DNA from: Clostridiales bacterium
GTDB taxonomy: Bacteria > Bacillota > Clostridia > Oscillospirales > Oscillospiraceae
Length of the DNA stretch: 5,724 nt
Direction of reading: 5' to 3'
NCBI GenBank assembly: GCA_003522945.1
Contig: DPHR01000127.1
Coordinates: forward strand, 8,164 to 13,887
Below are positions 1-5,724 of this stretch, one piece after another. The position numbers and the translations under genes were made by a program. The stretch's first letter is position 1, and each line of letters starts with the position of its first letter. The notes under the pieces are model-generated. The model worked only from the letters and a program-made list of their open reading frames with translations, was not told the origin of the DNA and searched no databases.

Positions 1-487
1 CCGAGCCGGAACCGGCCGTTGTCGGCACGGCGATGAACGGCGGGAGAGCGTGCATGACCTTGAAAAGTCCCGTCATCTGCTCCACGGTACGGTTGGGGCG
101 CACGATGCGCGCCGCGGCAGCCTTGGCCGTGTCCATCGGCGAGCCGCCGCCCACGGCAAGGAAGCCGTCGCAGCCCTCGGCGAGATACCGTTCCCGCACC
201 TGCTCGATGATGGAGATCGTGGGATTGGCGCGCACGGCGTCAAAGTGGACGGCGGAAATGCCCGCCGCTTCGATCTGCGCGCGGATCGGCGGGACGAGCA
301 CCGCGCCCGTGTGTTTGCCGGAGACGATCATCACCTTTTTCACGCCGCAGCCGCGCAGCAGCTCCGGGATCCTCGCCATGCTGCCCGCGCCGCTGACGAT
401 CTCCGGCTTGCGCCAGGGTAAAACGCGCGAGCCGAGGTCAAATACGGTCTGGTAGGCCCGGCAGTAGAATCGTTTCATCGGTTTCAT
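1..487 (-). CDS. Iron-containing alcohol dehydrogenase, N-terminal part (cut by window edge)
   Basis: The first 162 codons of the gene are present; it continues past position 1. The translation begins MKPMKRFYCRAYQTVFDLGS. It shows the dinucleotide-binding signature GGGSPMDTAKAAA (113-125) and PTTAGSGS (155-162), both typical of group III (iron-dependent) alcohol dehydrogenases. NPT (88-90) also fits. The metal ligands (one Asp and three His further along) lie outside the window, so metal binding and substrate cannot be judged. Known relatives are NAD(P)-dependent enzymes acting on alcohols, butanol, 1,2-propanediol, lactaldehyde or glycerol-type substrates. The start at 487 is chosen because GAAAGAGG ends 9 nt upstream. 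An in-frame ATG at 496 would overlap the yqeC stop as ATGA but leaves no spacing to that ribosome binding site; a third ATG is at 478. It is very likely co-transcribed, and possibly translationally coupled, with yqeC. Confidence 0.88.
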   Translation of the reverse strand, partial: MKPMKRFYCRAYQTVFDLGSRVLPWRKPEIVSGAGSMARIPELLRGCGVKKVMIVSGKHTGAVLVPPIRAQIEAAGISAVHFDAVRANPTISIIEQVRERYLAEGCDGFLAVGGGSPMDTAKAAAARIVRPNRTVEQMTGLFKVMHALPPFIAVPTTAGSGS

Positions 488-492
488 GCCGG

Positions 493-1203
493 TCATCCTC
501 TTTCGTATGATTTTTTAAGCGCGTGGAGCGAGGCTGTGGCCGCGCGGCGCGCGCCGAGATCACGGAGCATGGCGCAGATACGCTCGCCGCGCTGCGCAAG
601 ATCGCTGGTGTCCGCCTGATTGATAAAGAAGATCGGGGCAAAGCGTCCGTACCCTGCCCAGAGAAGCTCCGCCATCTGTTTTTCGGTGAGCGAATCCCCG
701 GAAAGATCCACGGTGTTCTTTGCCAGCGCGTACCGGTGGACGATCTCCTCCGGCTTTTTTCCGAGCGCGGAGAGTCCTGCCACAACGATGGTATGCGTCG
801 TTTCCGGGCGGATCACCGGCTCCCGCGTCGCCGGGAATTTCACCGGCAGACGGCGCGCGCCGTCTGCCTCAATGATAACGGCGGACGCCTCGCGGCAGAG
901 AAAGCGCATCGCATCCTCCCCCGGCGCGCCGAATTTCCGCTCTTCCGAAAGAAATGTCCCGGACGAGGCGATCTTCCCTTCGCGCCACGCCGCGCGGCAC
1001 TCCTCCGCCGAAAACGGGACGGAGAGGACAACGTCCGCATCGGACGGCGTCATGATGTGCGTTGTGGTAAAAAGAGCCGTCGGCAGAATGGCTTTCGTTT
1101 CACGCGCAAGCGCGTACATCAGTGTCGTCTTTCCGCCGCCGCCGCAGAGAGAAACAACGTGCTTCTCCCGCTCCGGCAGGCCGAGCAGTTCATGCAGTAC
1201 CAT
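493..1203 (-). CDS. yqeC: Selenium-dependent hydroxylase accessory protein YqeC
   Basis: This 236-residue cytosolic protein matches the YqeC family (putative selenium-dependent molybdenum hydroxylase accessory proteins). It has the family's variant P-loop GGGGKTT at 21-27, preceded by the hydrophobic strand VVSLC, then TTTHI at 46-50 and the signature EADGARRLPVK at 112-122. Length is close to the usual 230-250. The biochemical role is not settled; a nucleotide-dependent step in maturing the Se/Mo cofactor is inferred in the literature from genome context. The start is supported by AGGAGGGAGAAGG just upstream (AGGAGG is 11 nt from the ATG), 20 nt after the TRIC gene stop. The usual partners (yqeB, selD, a molybdopterin cytidylyltransferase, xanthine-dehydrogenase-like subunits) are not in this window; an iron-containing alcohol dehydrogenase follows immediately instead. 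The signature region is encoded by a perfect palindrome (845-868). Confidence 0.88.
   Translation of the reverse strand: MVLHELLGLPEREKHVVSLCGGGGKTTLMYALARETKAILPTALFTTTHIMTPSDADVVLSVPFSAEECRAAWREGKIASSGTFLSEERKFGAPGEDAMRFLCREASAVIIEADGARRLPVKFPATREPVIRPETTHTIVVAGLSALGKKPEEIVHRYALAKNTVDLSGDSLTEKQMAELLWAGYGRFAPIFFINQADTSDLAQRGERICAMLRDLGARRAATASLHALKKSYERG
497..504 (-). promoter_or_regulatory. Ribosome binding site deciding the alcohol dehydrogenase start
   Basis: On the minus strand GAAAGAGG lies inside the last codons of yqeC. It directly abuts the ATG at 496 but is 9 nt from the ATG at 487. Normal spacing therefore favours 487; the ATGA overlap at 496-493 is the alternative start. Confidence 0.6.
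845..868. repeat. Perfect 24-nt palindrome inside yqeC
   Basis: Positions 845-868 equal their own reverse complement; the mRNA could fold as a 10-bp GC-rich stem closed by a GCGC loop. It encodes the conserved ADGARRLP part of the YqeC signature, so part of its composition is imposed by the protein. It may be chance in GC-rich coding DNA. Confidence 0.85.
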
Positions 1204-1223
1204 GCAGCCTTCTCCCTCCTATC

Positions 1224-1844
1224 TTATTTCGCCTTCGGCAGGCTCCAGCGGTAATGCGCCGCAAGCAGGCGCAGCGTGAGCGTAACGGCGGCGCCGATGA
1301 GCATGGCGGGCATCTGCCCGATGTTCCAGAGCAGGAGGCACGCCACGGCGCCGAGGAGGGACGCAGTCGCGTAAAAATGCTTGACGAAAATGTACGGAGG
1401 CGATCCGGCGAACACATCGCGCATCACGCCGCCGCCGCAGCCGGTGACAACCCCGACAAAAATGGCAAGGAACGCATTCAGCTCGCCCGTAGCTATGTAC
1501 GCCGTCTGCACGCCGATCACGGTGAATATGCCGAGACCGATGGCGTCAAAGAGCAGAAGCGCCGTGTCGTAAAGCTTCTCGTTCCAGTGCAGCAGCCGCC
1601 GTACCGGGGGCAGGAAAACAAGCATGGAAACGGCGATCGACGTGAGCGCGTACCCCGGCGACTGGAACGCCGCGGGCGGCGTGATACCGAGAATGAGATC
1701 GCGCAGTATACCGCCGCCGACCGCGGTCGTCATGCCGAGGATCGCCACGCCGAAAATGTCCATCTTCTTCGATATGGCGACGACCGCGCCGGAAACGGCA
1801 AAGGCGATCGTGCCGAGGATCTCAAAGGCAACAAAAAGGGTCAT
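1224..1844 (-). CDS. TRIC/UPF0126 family membrane protein (YicG/YadS-like, putative cation channel)
   Basis: This is a 206-residue integral membrane protein with about seven hydrophobic segments in two homologous halves. Each half carries the family's glycine-rich signature: GGGILRDLILG at 43-53 and GGGVMRDVFAG at 137-147. The length of about 200 residues is normal for the family. Bacterial and archaeal TRIC homologues form trimeric cation (mainly K+) channels in vitro. Some members have been linked to amino-acid (glycine) transport, so the physiological substrate here is open. The TAG stop of the deacetylase gene is part of TAGGAGG at 1860-1854, which sits 9 nt upstream of this ATG; a second AGGAG lies 3 nt away. 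The gap of 13 nt and the shared ribosome-binding sequence support co-translation with the deacetylase. No residue looks damaged. Confidence 0.93.
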   Translation of the reverse strand: MTLFVAFEILGTIAFAVSGAVVAISKKMDIFGVAILGMTTAVGGGILRDLILGITPPAAFQSPGYALTSIAVSMLVFLPPVRRLLHWNEKLYDTALLLFDAIGLGIFTVIGVQTAYIATGELNAFLAIFVGVVTGCGGGVMRDVFAGSPPYIFVKHFYATASLLGAVACLLLWNIGQMPAMLIGAAVTLTLRLLAAHYRWSLPKAK

Positions 1845-1857
1845 GTTCTCCTGCCTC

Positions 1858-2925
1858 CTAATTGGCTACAGAATGATGCACCGCCGGGCTGGTGAGATCC
1901 AGCGCGCGGAAGGAATACCCGTTTTTGATCCCCCAGGAGAGGATCTCCTCCACGGCGTCAACGCTGAAGGCGTTGGTGTCGTGCTGCAATACAACGGAAT
2001 AGTCGTGCTTCGGCACGCTTTCCTTGAAGTTTTCGATGACCGTATAGCGCGTGGCGTCGGACGCTGTGTCCGCCGCGGAAACGTTCCAGTCAAAATAAGC
2101 GTAGCCCATGTCGTTCAGATCGTTCGTAAGACGCGTCATGATGCCGGGGTTAAAATGGCTCACGGTGTTCGAGCTGCCGCCGGGGAAGCGGACGAGCTTC
2201 GCATATTCGCCCGTCTGCTCAAATATGATCTCCTGCATCCGGCAGAAATCGGCAAAATACGCCTCTTCACTCTGATAGATGGCGTTATAGTCGTGCGTTG
2301 CGCTGTGAATGCCGACGGAGTGGCCGCGTCGGGCGATCTCGCCGATGCACCAGGTGTAATCCTCATTGCAGTTCGTCACGAAAAACGTCGCCTTGACGCC
2401 ATAAGCATCCAGAATATCCAAAAGATGCTCCGTATTGGCGGAAGGCCCGTCGTCAAACGTGAGATAGACCGTTCCCGCCTCCGGCGTGACCGTATCGGGC
2501 CGGTCCGCCGCCGTGACGATCACGCGGCGCGTGATGGTCGCTGTCATGCCGTCGCTGTCCGTGACGGAATAGGTGACGCTCCCCTCGCCGGTGTGGAAGG
2601 CGTTTACGTCCGCGGCGCATTCGATCTTCGCGGTGATATCACCGTCGCGGTCATCGATGGCCGTGCAGCCGGGATCTTCGTATCCGCCCGGCTGTGCCGG
2701 ATAAAAGAGCGGATCGTCGCCGATGAGCGTGAGAACGGGCGCGGCGTTCGGCGCGGCTGTCGGCTCCGCCGTAGGGACGGGTGTTCCTGCCGGCGCCGCG
2801 GTCGCGCCCGCCATGGCAGGCATTGTATCTCTATGGTTTACATAATATAAACCCAGTCCGCAGAACGCGGCAAGCGCACAGCCCGCAGCGATGAGCGCCA
2901 GACCAAGCTTTTGATGTTTCTCCAT
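1858..2925 (-). CDS. Membrane-anchored polysaccharide deacetylase (NodB domain) with an Ig-like DUF5011-type domain
   Basis: This 355-residue protein probably removes N- or O-acetyl groups from peptidoglycan or another surface glycan outside the membrane. A short basic N-terminus is followed by one hydrophobic segment (about 8-28), a signal anchor without a clear cleavage site. Then come an Ala/Thr/Pro/Glu-rich linker (about 36-62), an Ig-like DUF5011/HYR-type domain (about 63-139, with YEDPGCTAIDDRDGDIT and YSVTDSDGMTAT), and a NodB domain (about 150-345). NodB motifs are TFDDG (156-160), HSATH (207-211), RFPGG (246-250), DW (279-280) and LQH (313-315). D158 is the expected catalytic base, and D159, H207 and H211 the metal ligands, so the enzyme looks active. 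Its Shine-Dalgarno AAAGGA overlaps the TAA of the upstream GTPase gene, and the intergenic gap is 10 nt. Substrate cannot be told from sequence: peptidoglycan GlcNAc or MurNAc deacetylation is the usual role for such Firmicutes proteins. Confidence 0.93.
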   Translation of the reverse strand: MEKHQKLGLALIAAGCALAAFCGLGLYYVNHRDTMPAMAGATAAPAGTPVPTAEPTAAPNAAPVLTLIGDDPLFYPAQPGGYEDPGCTAIDDRDGDITAKIECAADVNAFHTGEGSVTYSVTDSDGMTATITRRVIVTAADRPDTVTPEAGTVYLTFDDGPSANTEHLLDILDAYGVKATFFVTNCNEDYTWCIGEIARRGHSVGIHSATHDYNAIYQSEEAYFADFCRMQEIIFEQTGEYAKLVRFPGGSSNTVSHFNPGIMTRLTNDLNDMGYAYFDWNVSAADTASDATRYTVIENFKESVPKHDYSVVLQHDTNAFSVDAVEEILSWGIKNGYSFRALDLTSPAVHHSVAN

Positions 2926-2935
2926 ATCTGTTCCT

Positions 2936-5584
2936 TTACTTCTCCCCAGCGTTTTCCGCAGCGCGGCGCAGCGTCTCCGCCACGGCGTCGGAGCGCTCGC
3001 GGCGGTTGAGCCGCCGGAGCGTTTCGCGGATCTCTTCCCCGGCCTGCATCACTTCCGTGTGGAAGCTGTCGGCCGAGAGGCGCAGCGCGCCCTGACCAAG
3101 GGCAATGAGCTGTTCCATGCCGTCAGAGGTCGCAACGCGCACGCGGTGGTCTTTGGCGATCTCATGCGAGGTTTTTTCGATATAAGCGTCCGCCGTTTCC
3201 GCTTCCCTCGTATAGACAACGTGGATATTATTATATGCCACGATCTCTTCCTTGTGAAACGGGACGCGGTAGGCATCAAATACCAGAATGACGCGGCACT
3301 GGCGCACGCCCTGATAGTTGCAGAGAAGATCCATCAGAAGCTGGCGCGCCGCATCGAGATGGTCGGCGGCAACGGCTTTGAGCTCGTCCCATGCAAAGAT
3401 TATATTGTACCCGTCTACGAGCAAATATTCCGGCCCGGCGGGGATCGGCTTTGCTTTCGGCTGCAGGACCGGTTTTTCACGCTCAGAACGAGGCACGAAC
3501 GCGCGGTTTTGCTTCACCGCGCCGTAGGTTCGCTCATAAATGGCCTGCAGTTCCTTATCGAGCGCCGCGCCCGTGCGGGGCGCGGACGGGCCGCGCGGCA
3601 CGCTCTCCTGTGCGGGCGTGGTTTCCTTCTCCGCCCGGAGGCAGCTTTCCAGATGCATATGCTGCTCGACCTCGTCCCAGCGGACGGTATAGCCCGCGCC
3701 GTGGGAGCAGAAAACGGAATCCGCCGTATTGGCAACATCGCGCTCCGGATCGTATCCGATCTCTTCTACGACGCGCTGCGTATCGCGGCAGGGTTCATAG
3801 CCGCGCAGCGAGAGCGAAACGCGCCCCTGCCCGCGGGAATACGCCGTCACCTCGCGCGGGTAATTCGCGCACTCGGCCACCGGCGCGGCAGCCGTAAGGA
3901 CGGAAACACCGTTTTCCGTTTCCGGCGGATCGAACCTGCCGCCCATGCGCTGAATGTCAGCCATGGCGCGGCCGACACACTCGTTCGGCAGCTCCAGCCG
4001 GAGATCGTACCACGGCTCGAGAAGGATGCTCTCGGCACGCATGAGACCCTGCCGCACGGCGCGGTAGGTTGCCTGGCGGAAGTCGCCGCCCTCGGTATGC
4101 TTCAGGTGCGCCCGCCCCGCGGCGAGCGTGATCTTCATATCGGTGATCGGTGAGCGGGTCAACACACCGCGGTGCTCTTTTTCCGCGAGATGCGTCAAAA
4201 TGAGGCGCTGCCAGTTGAGATCGAGCGCATCGGTCGAGCATTTGCTCGCAAAGACGAGGCCACTCCCGCGCTCGAGCGGTTCGAGCAGGAGGTGGACCTC
4301 GGCATAGTGGCGCAGCGGCTCATAATGGCCGACGCCCTCCACGGGTGCGGCGATCGTTTCACGGTAGAGGATACCGCCCTCGCCGAACGTGATCTCCAGC
4401 CCGAAGCGGCTGCGGCAGAGACGCTCGAGTATCTCCAGCTGCACCTCGCCCATGAGCTGCACGCGGATCTCCCGCGCGGCCTCATCGTACACGACATGCA
4501 GCAGCGGGTCCTCTTCCTCCAGCAGGCGCAGCTTTTCGAGCACCGTGTGCGGATCGGCCTTCTCCGCGTGGACGCGGTAAGTGAATACCGGCTCGAGCAG
4601 CGCAGCGCTCTTTCCTTTTTCCGCGCCGAGCGCGTCGCCGCTGTGCGCGGCGGTCAGCCCGGTTACGGCGCATACCGTTCCTGCTTTCGCCGCATCGGTC
4701 AGCTCGTATTTTTCCCCGGAGTAGAGACGGATCTGGTGGATCTTCTCCTCGGTCTCGCCGTTCTCCGTCGGAACCTTTACCGCAGCGCGGGCGCGAAGCT
4801 CTCCGCCCGTAACACGCAGCCACGTGAGCCGAGCGCCCTGCGCGTCGCGGCTGATTTTATAAACCCGCGCGCCGAAGGCGTCCCCGGCGGGCTTGACCGG
4901 CGCATAGAGTGCGAGCGTATCGAGCAGCTTTTCCACGCCGTCGAGCCGAAGCGCTGCGCCGAACAAACACGGGAAGAGCTTTTCCTCCGCGATCAGACGG
5001 CGGACTTCCTCCGGCGGGATGGTCCCGGCGGAAAGGAAGCTCTCGAGCGCCGCTTCGCTCTCGGCCGCAGCCTGTTCCATCCAGTCCGTGCCGGAAAAGT
5101 CCGCGCACTCCGGTGAGAGAAGGGAGCGCAGCTCCTGCATGCGCGCAGCGCGGTTCACGCCGGGGAGATCGGTTTTATTTATAAAAAGAAAAGTCGGCAC
5201 ATGGTTCCGGCGCAGCAGCCGCCAGAGCGTGCGCGTGTGGCCCTGCACACCGTCCGTGCCGCTCACAACGAGGATCGCCGCATCGAGTACCGGGAGCGTG
5301 CGCTCCGTTTCGCCGGAAAAGTCCACATGGCCCGGCGTATCGAGAAGGGTTACGGCGCGGTTTTTCCATGTGAGCCGCGCCTGCTTGGAAAAGATCGTGA
5401 TGCCGCGCTCGCGCTCCTGCGGGTCAGTGTCGAGAAAAGCGTCCGCATGGTCGACGCGGCCCAGACGCCGAAGCGCGCCGGAGGTATAGAGAAGCGCCTC
5501 GGAGAGCGTCGTTTTCCCGGCGTCCACGTGCGCAAGAATGCCGATGCACAAAGGGGACATTTCCGTATTTGATTTTTCCGCCAT
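2936..5584 (-). CDS. TetM/EF-G-like ribosomal GTPase fused to a C-terminal NYN/YacP (Rae1-like) nuclease domain
   Basis: This is an 882-residue protein; TetM-type proteins are about 640. The GTPase domain is complete: P-loop GILAHVDAGKTT at 15-26, switch I RERGITIF at 58-65, DTPGH at 82-86, NKTD at 136-139 and a G5-like GAAL at 209-212. EF-G/TetM-like domains II to V follow to about 645, including LMGEVQLEILERL near 377-389. A Pro/Ala/Glu-rich linker (about 650-715) leads into a NYN/YacP domain (718 to about 865) with LLVDGYNII (721-729), VILVFDAYRV (765-774), ETADAYIEK (796-804) and VATSD (817-821). The likely acidic residues are D723, D770, D799 and D821. Related GTPases bind near the A site, and B. 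subtilis Rae1/YacP cleaves mRNA there. A cytosolic ribosome-associated role is therefore inferred; the substrate is unknown. The start is supported by AAAGGGG eight bases upstream. M9 is a less likely alternative. It is the first gene of the putative operon. Confidence 0.92.
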   Translation of the reverse strand: MAEKSNTEMSPLCIGILAHVDAGKTTLSEALLYTSGALRRLGRVDHADAFLDTDPQERERGITIFSKQARLTWKNRAVTLLDTPGHVDFSGETERTLPVLDAAILVVSGTDGVQGHTRTLWRLLRRNHVPTFLFINKTDLPGVNRAARMQELRSLLSPECADFSGTDWMEQAAAESEAALESFLSAGTIPPEEVRRLIAEEKLFPCLFGAALRLDGVEKLLDTLALYAPVKPAGDAFGARVYKISRDAQGARLTWLRVTGGELRARAAVKVPTENGETEEKIHQIRLYSGEKYELTDAAKAGTVCAVTGLTAAHSGDALGAEKGKSAALLEPVFTYRVHAEKADPHTVLEKLRLLEEEDPLLHVVYDEAAREIRVQLMGEVQLEILERLCRSRFGLEITFGEGGILYRETIAAPVEGVGHYEPLRHYAEVHLLLEPLERGSGLVFASKCSTDALDLNWQRLILTHLAEKEHRGVLTRSPITDMKITLAAGRAHLKHTEGGDFRQATYRAVRQGLMRAESILLEPWYDLRLELPNECVGRAMADIQRMGGRFDPPETENGVSVLTAAAPVAECANYPREVTAYSRGQGRVSLSLRGYEPCRDTQRVVEEIGYDPERDVANTADSVFCSHGAGYTVRWDEVEQHMHLESCLRAEKETTPAQESVPRGPSAPRTGAALDKELQAIYERTYGAVKQNRAFVPRSEREKPVLQPKAKPIPAGPEYLLVDGYNIIFAWDELKAVAADHLDAARQLLMDLLCNYQGVRQCRVILVFDAYRVPFHKEEIVAYNNIHVVYTREAETADAYIEKTSHEIAKDHRVRVATSDGMEQLIALGQGALRLSADSFHTEVMQAGEEIRETLRRLNRRERSDAVAETLRRAAENAGEK

Positions 5585-5617
5585 ACAGTGTTCCCCTTTC
5601 TCTTATTTCAGCGTCGT

Positions 5618-5646
5618 ATTATAGCACGAAAGGCAGGATTCTCCAA
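5618..5646 (-). promoter_or_regulatory. Sigma-A-type promoter with extended -10
   Basis: Read on the minus strand, TTGGAG (5646-5641) and a perfect TATAAT (5623-5618) are separated by 17 bp. TGC directly precedes TATAAT, giving an extended -10 (TGnTATAAT). The -35 matches the consensus only in TTG, which an extended -10 can offset. Transcription would begin near 5611 and give a leader of roughly 27 nt before the ATG at 5584, with no room for a riboswitch or attenuator. This is the only convincing promoter seen for the five genes. Confidence 0.8.
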
Positions 5647-5656
5647 TAGGTTTATT

Positions 5657-5688
5657 GAGCGTGTCAAAAAAGTATTTTTGACACGCTC
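5657..5688. repeat. Perfect 14-bp inverted repeat (stem-loop 1)
   Basis: Arms at 5657-5670 (GAGCGTGTCAAAAA) and 5675-5688 are perfectly complementary around a 4-nt loop AGTA. The A and T runs lie at the loop side of the stem, and no T run follows on either strand, so it is not a textbook intrinsic terminator. It ends 10 bp upstream of the -35 element and touches the second stem-loop. It could be part of an intergenic repeat, a regulator site or an atypical terminator of a gene outside the window. Confidence 0.85.
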
Positions 5689-5723
5689 TCAAACGAGACC
5701 CACTTCGTTGGGCTCTCGTTTGA
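5689..5723. repeat. Inverted repeat (stem-loop 2), 10+4 bp with one bulged base
   Basis: TCAAACGAGA (5689-5698) pairs perfectly with 5714-5723. Inside it CCCA (5699-5702) pairs with TGGG (5709-5712), leaving a bulged C at 5713 and a six-base loop CTTCGT. It follows stem-loop 1 with no spacer and runs to one base from the window end, so what follows is unseen. The pair looks like a unit built for structure, such as a dispersed intergenic repeat or a terminator region. Confidence 0.8.
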
Positions 5724-5724
5724 A

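Noticed and set aside
1624..2850. A long plus-strand open frame (408 codons) opposite the deacetylase gene
   Set aside because: It has no recognisable domain or good ribosome binding site, and it lies antisense to a gene with clear NodB motifs. GC-rich coding DNA commonly leaves open antisense frames.
2835..2855. AT-rich TATATT-like stretch on the minus strand as an internal promoter
   Set aside because: It lies within the transmembrane-coding part of the deacetylase gene, and I see no convincing -35 element at a proper distance.
2936..3460. NYN/YacP domain as a separate gene joined by a sequencing error
   Set aside because: The frame is continuous through the linker, and I see no ribosome binding site or start codon in it that would suit an independent yacP gene.
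3059..5116. Long plus-strand frames (3059-4153 and 4172-5116) opposite the GTPase-nuclease gene
   Set aside because: Their translations are Arg/Ala-rich with no family resemblance, while the opposite strand has a full set of GTPase and NYN motifs.
2936..5584. Calling the gene a tetracycline resistance determinant
   Set aside because: Overall similarity to TetM is real, but the domain IV tip differs and a nuclease domain is added, so resistance cannot be claimed from sequence.
5657..5723. Intrinsic transcription terminator
   Set aside because: Neither stem-loop is followed by a T run on either strand within the window; the T run of the first is inside its own stem. A terminator role remains possible but unsupported.

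Overview
The window is about 60% GC by eye and carries five closely packed genes, all on the minus strand. The YacP-type nuclease domain, the TetM-like GTPase, the selenium-hydroxylase accessory protein YqeC and strong AGGAGG-type ribosome binding sites suggest a GC-rich Firmicute, probably a gut Clostridia of the Oscillospiraceae type. That placement is inference; the window holds no rRNA or other phylogenetic marker.

In transcription order (right to left): positions 5724 to 5657 hold two adjacent stem-loops. A good sigma-A-type promoter with an extended -10 follows at 5646-5618. Next come a TetM/EF-G-like ribosomal GTPase fused to a C-terminal NYN/YacP (Rae1-like) nuclease domain (5584-2936), a membrane-anchored polysaccharide deacetylase with an extracellular Ig-like domain (2925-1858), a TRIC/UPF0126-family membrane protein (1844-1224), YqeC (1203-493) and the first 162 codons of an iron-containing alcohol dehydrogenase that runs off the left edge (487-1). 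Gaps between genes are 10, 13, 20 and about 5 nt (or a 4-nt overlap, depending on the start of the last gene). Two Shine-Dalgarno sequences overlap the preceding stop codon. I see no internal terminator and only one convincing promoter, so this looks like one operon, although the products have no obvious shared pathway.

The most interesting item is the first gene. It joins a translational GTPase of the kind that enters the ribosomal A site to a domain related to Rae1, an endonuclease that cuts mRNA in the A site. The likely Rae1 catalytic acids are present, and the tip of domain IV does not look like the tetracycline-displacing loop of TetM. A role in ribosome rescue or translation-coupled mRNA cleavage is a reasonable hypothesis, and a plain 'tetracycline resistance' label would be doubtful. 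Secondary points are the tandem stem-loops before the promoter, a perfect 24-nt palindrome inside yqeC, and the pairing of yqeC with an alcohol dehydrogenase.
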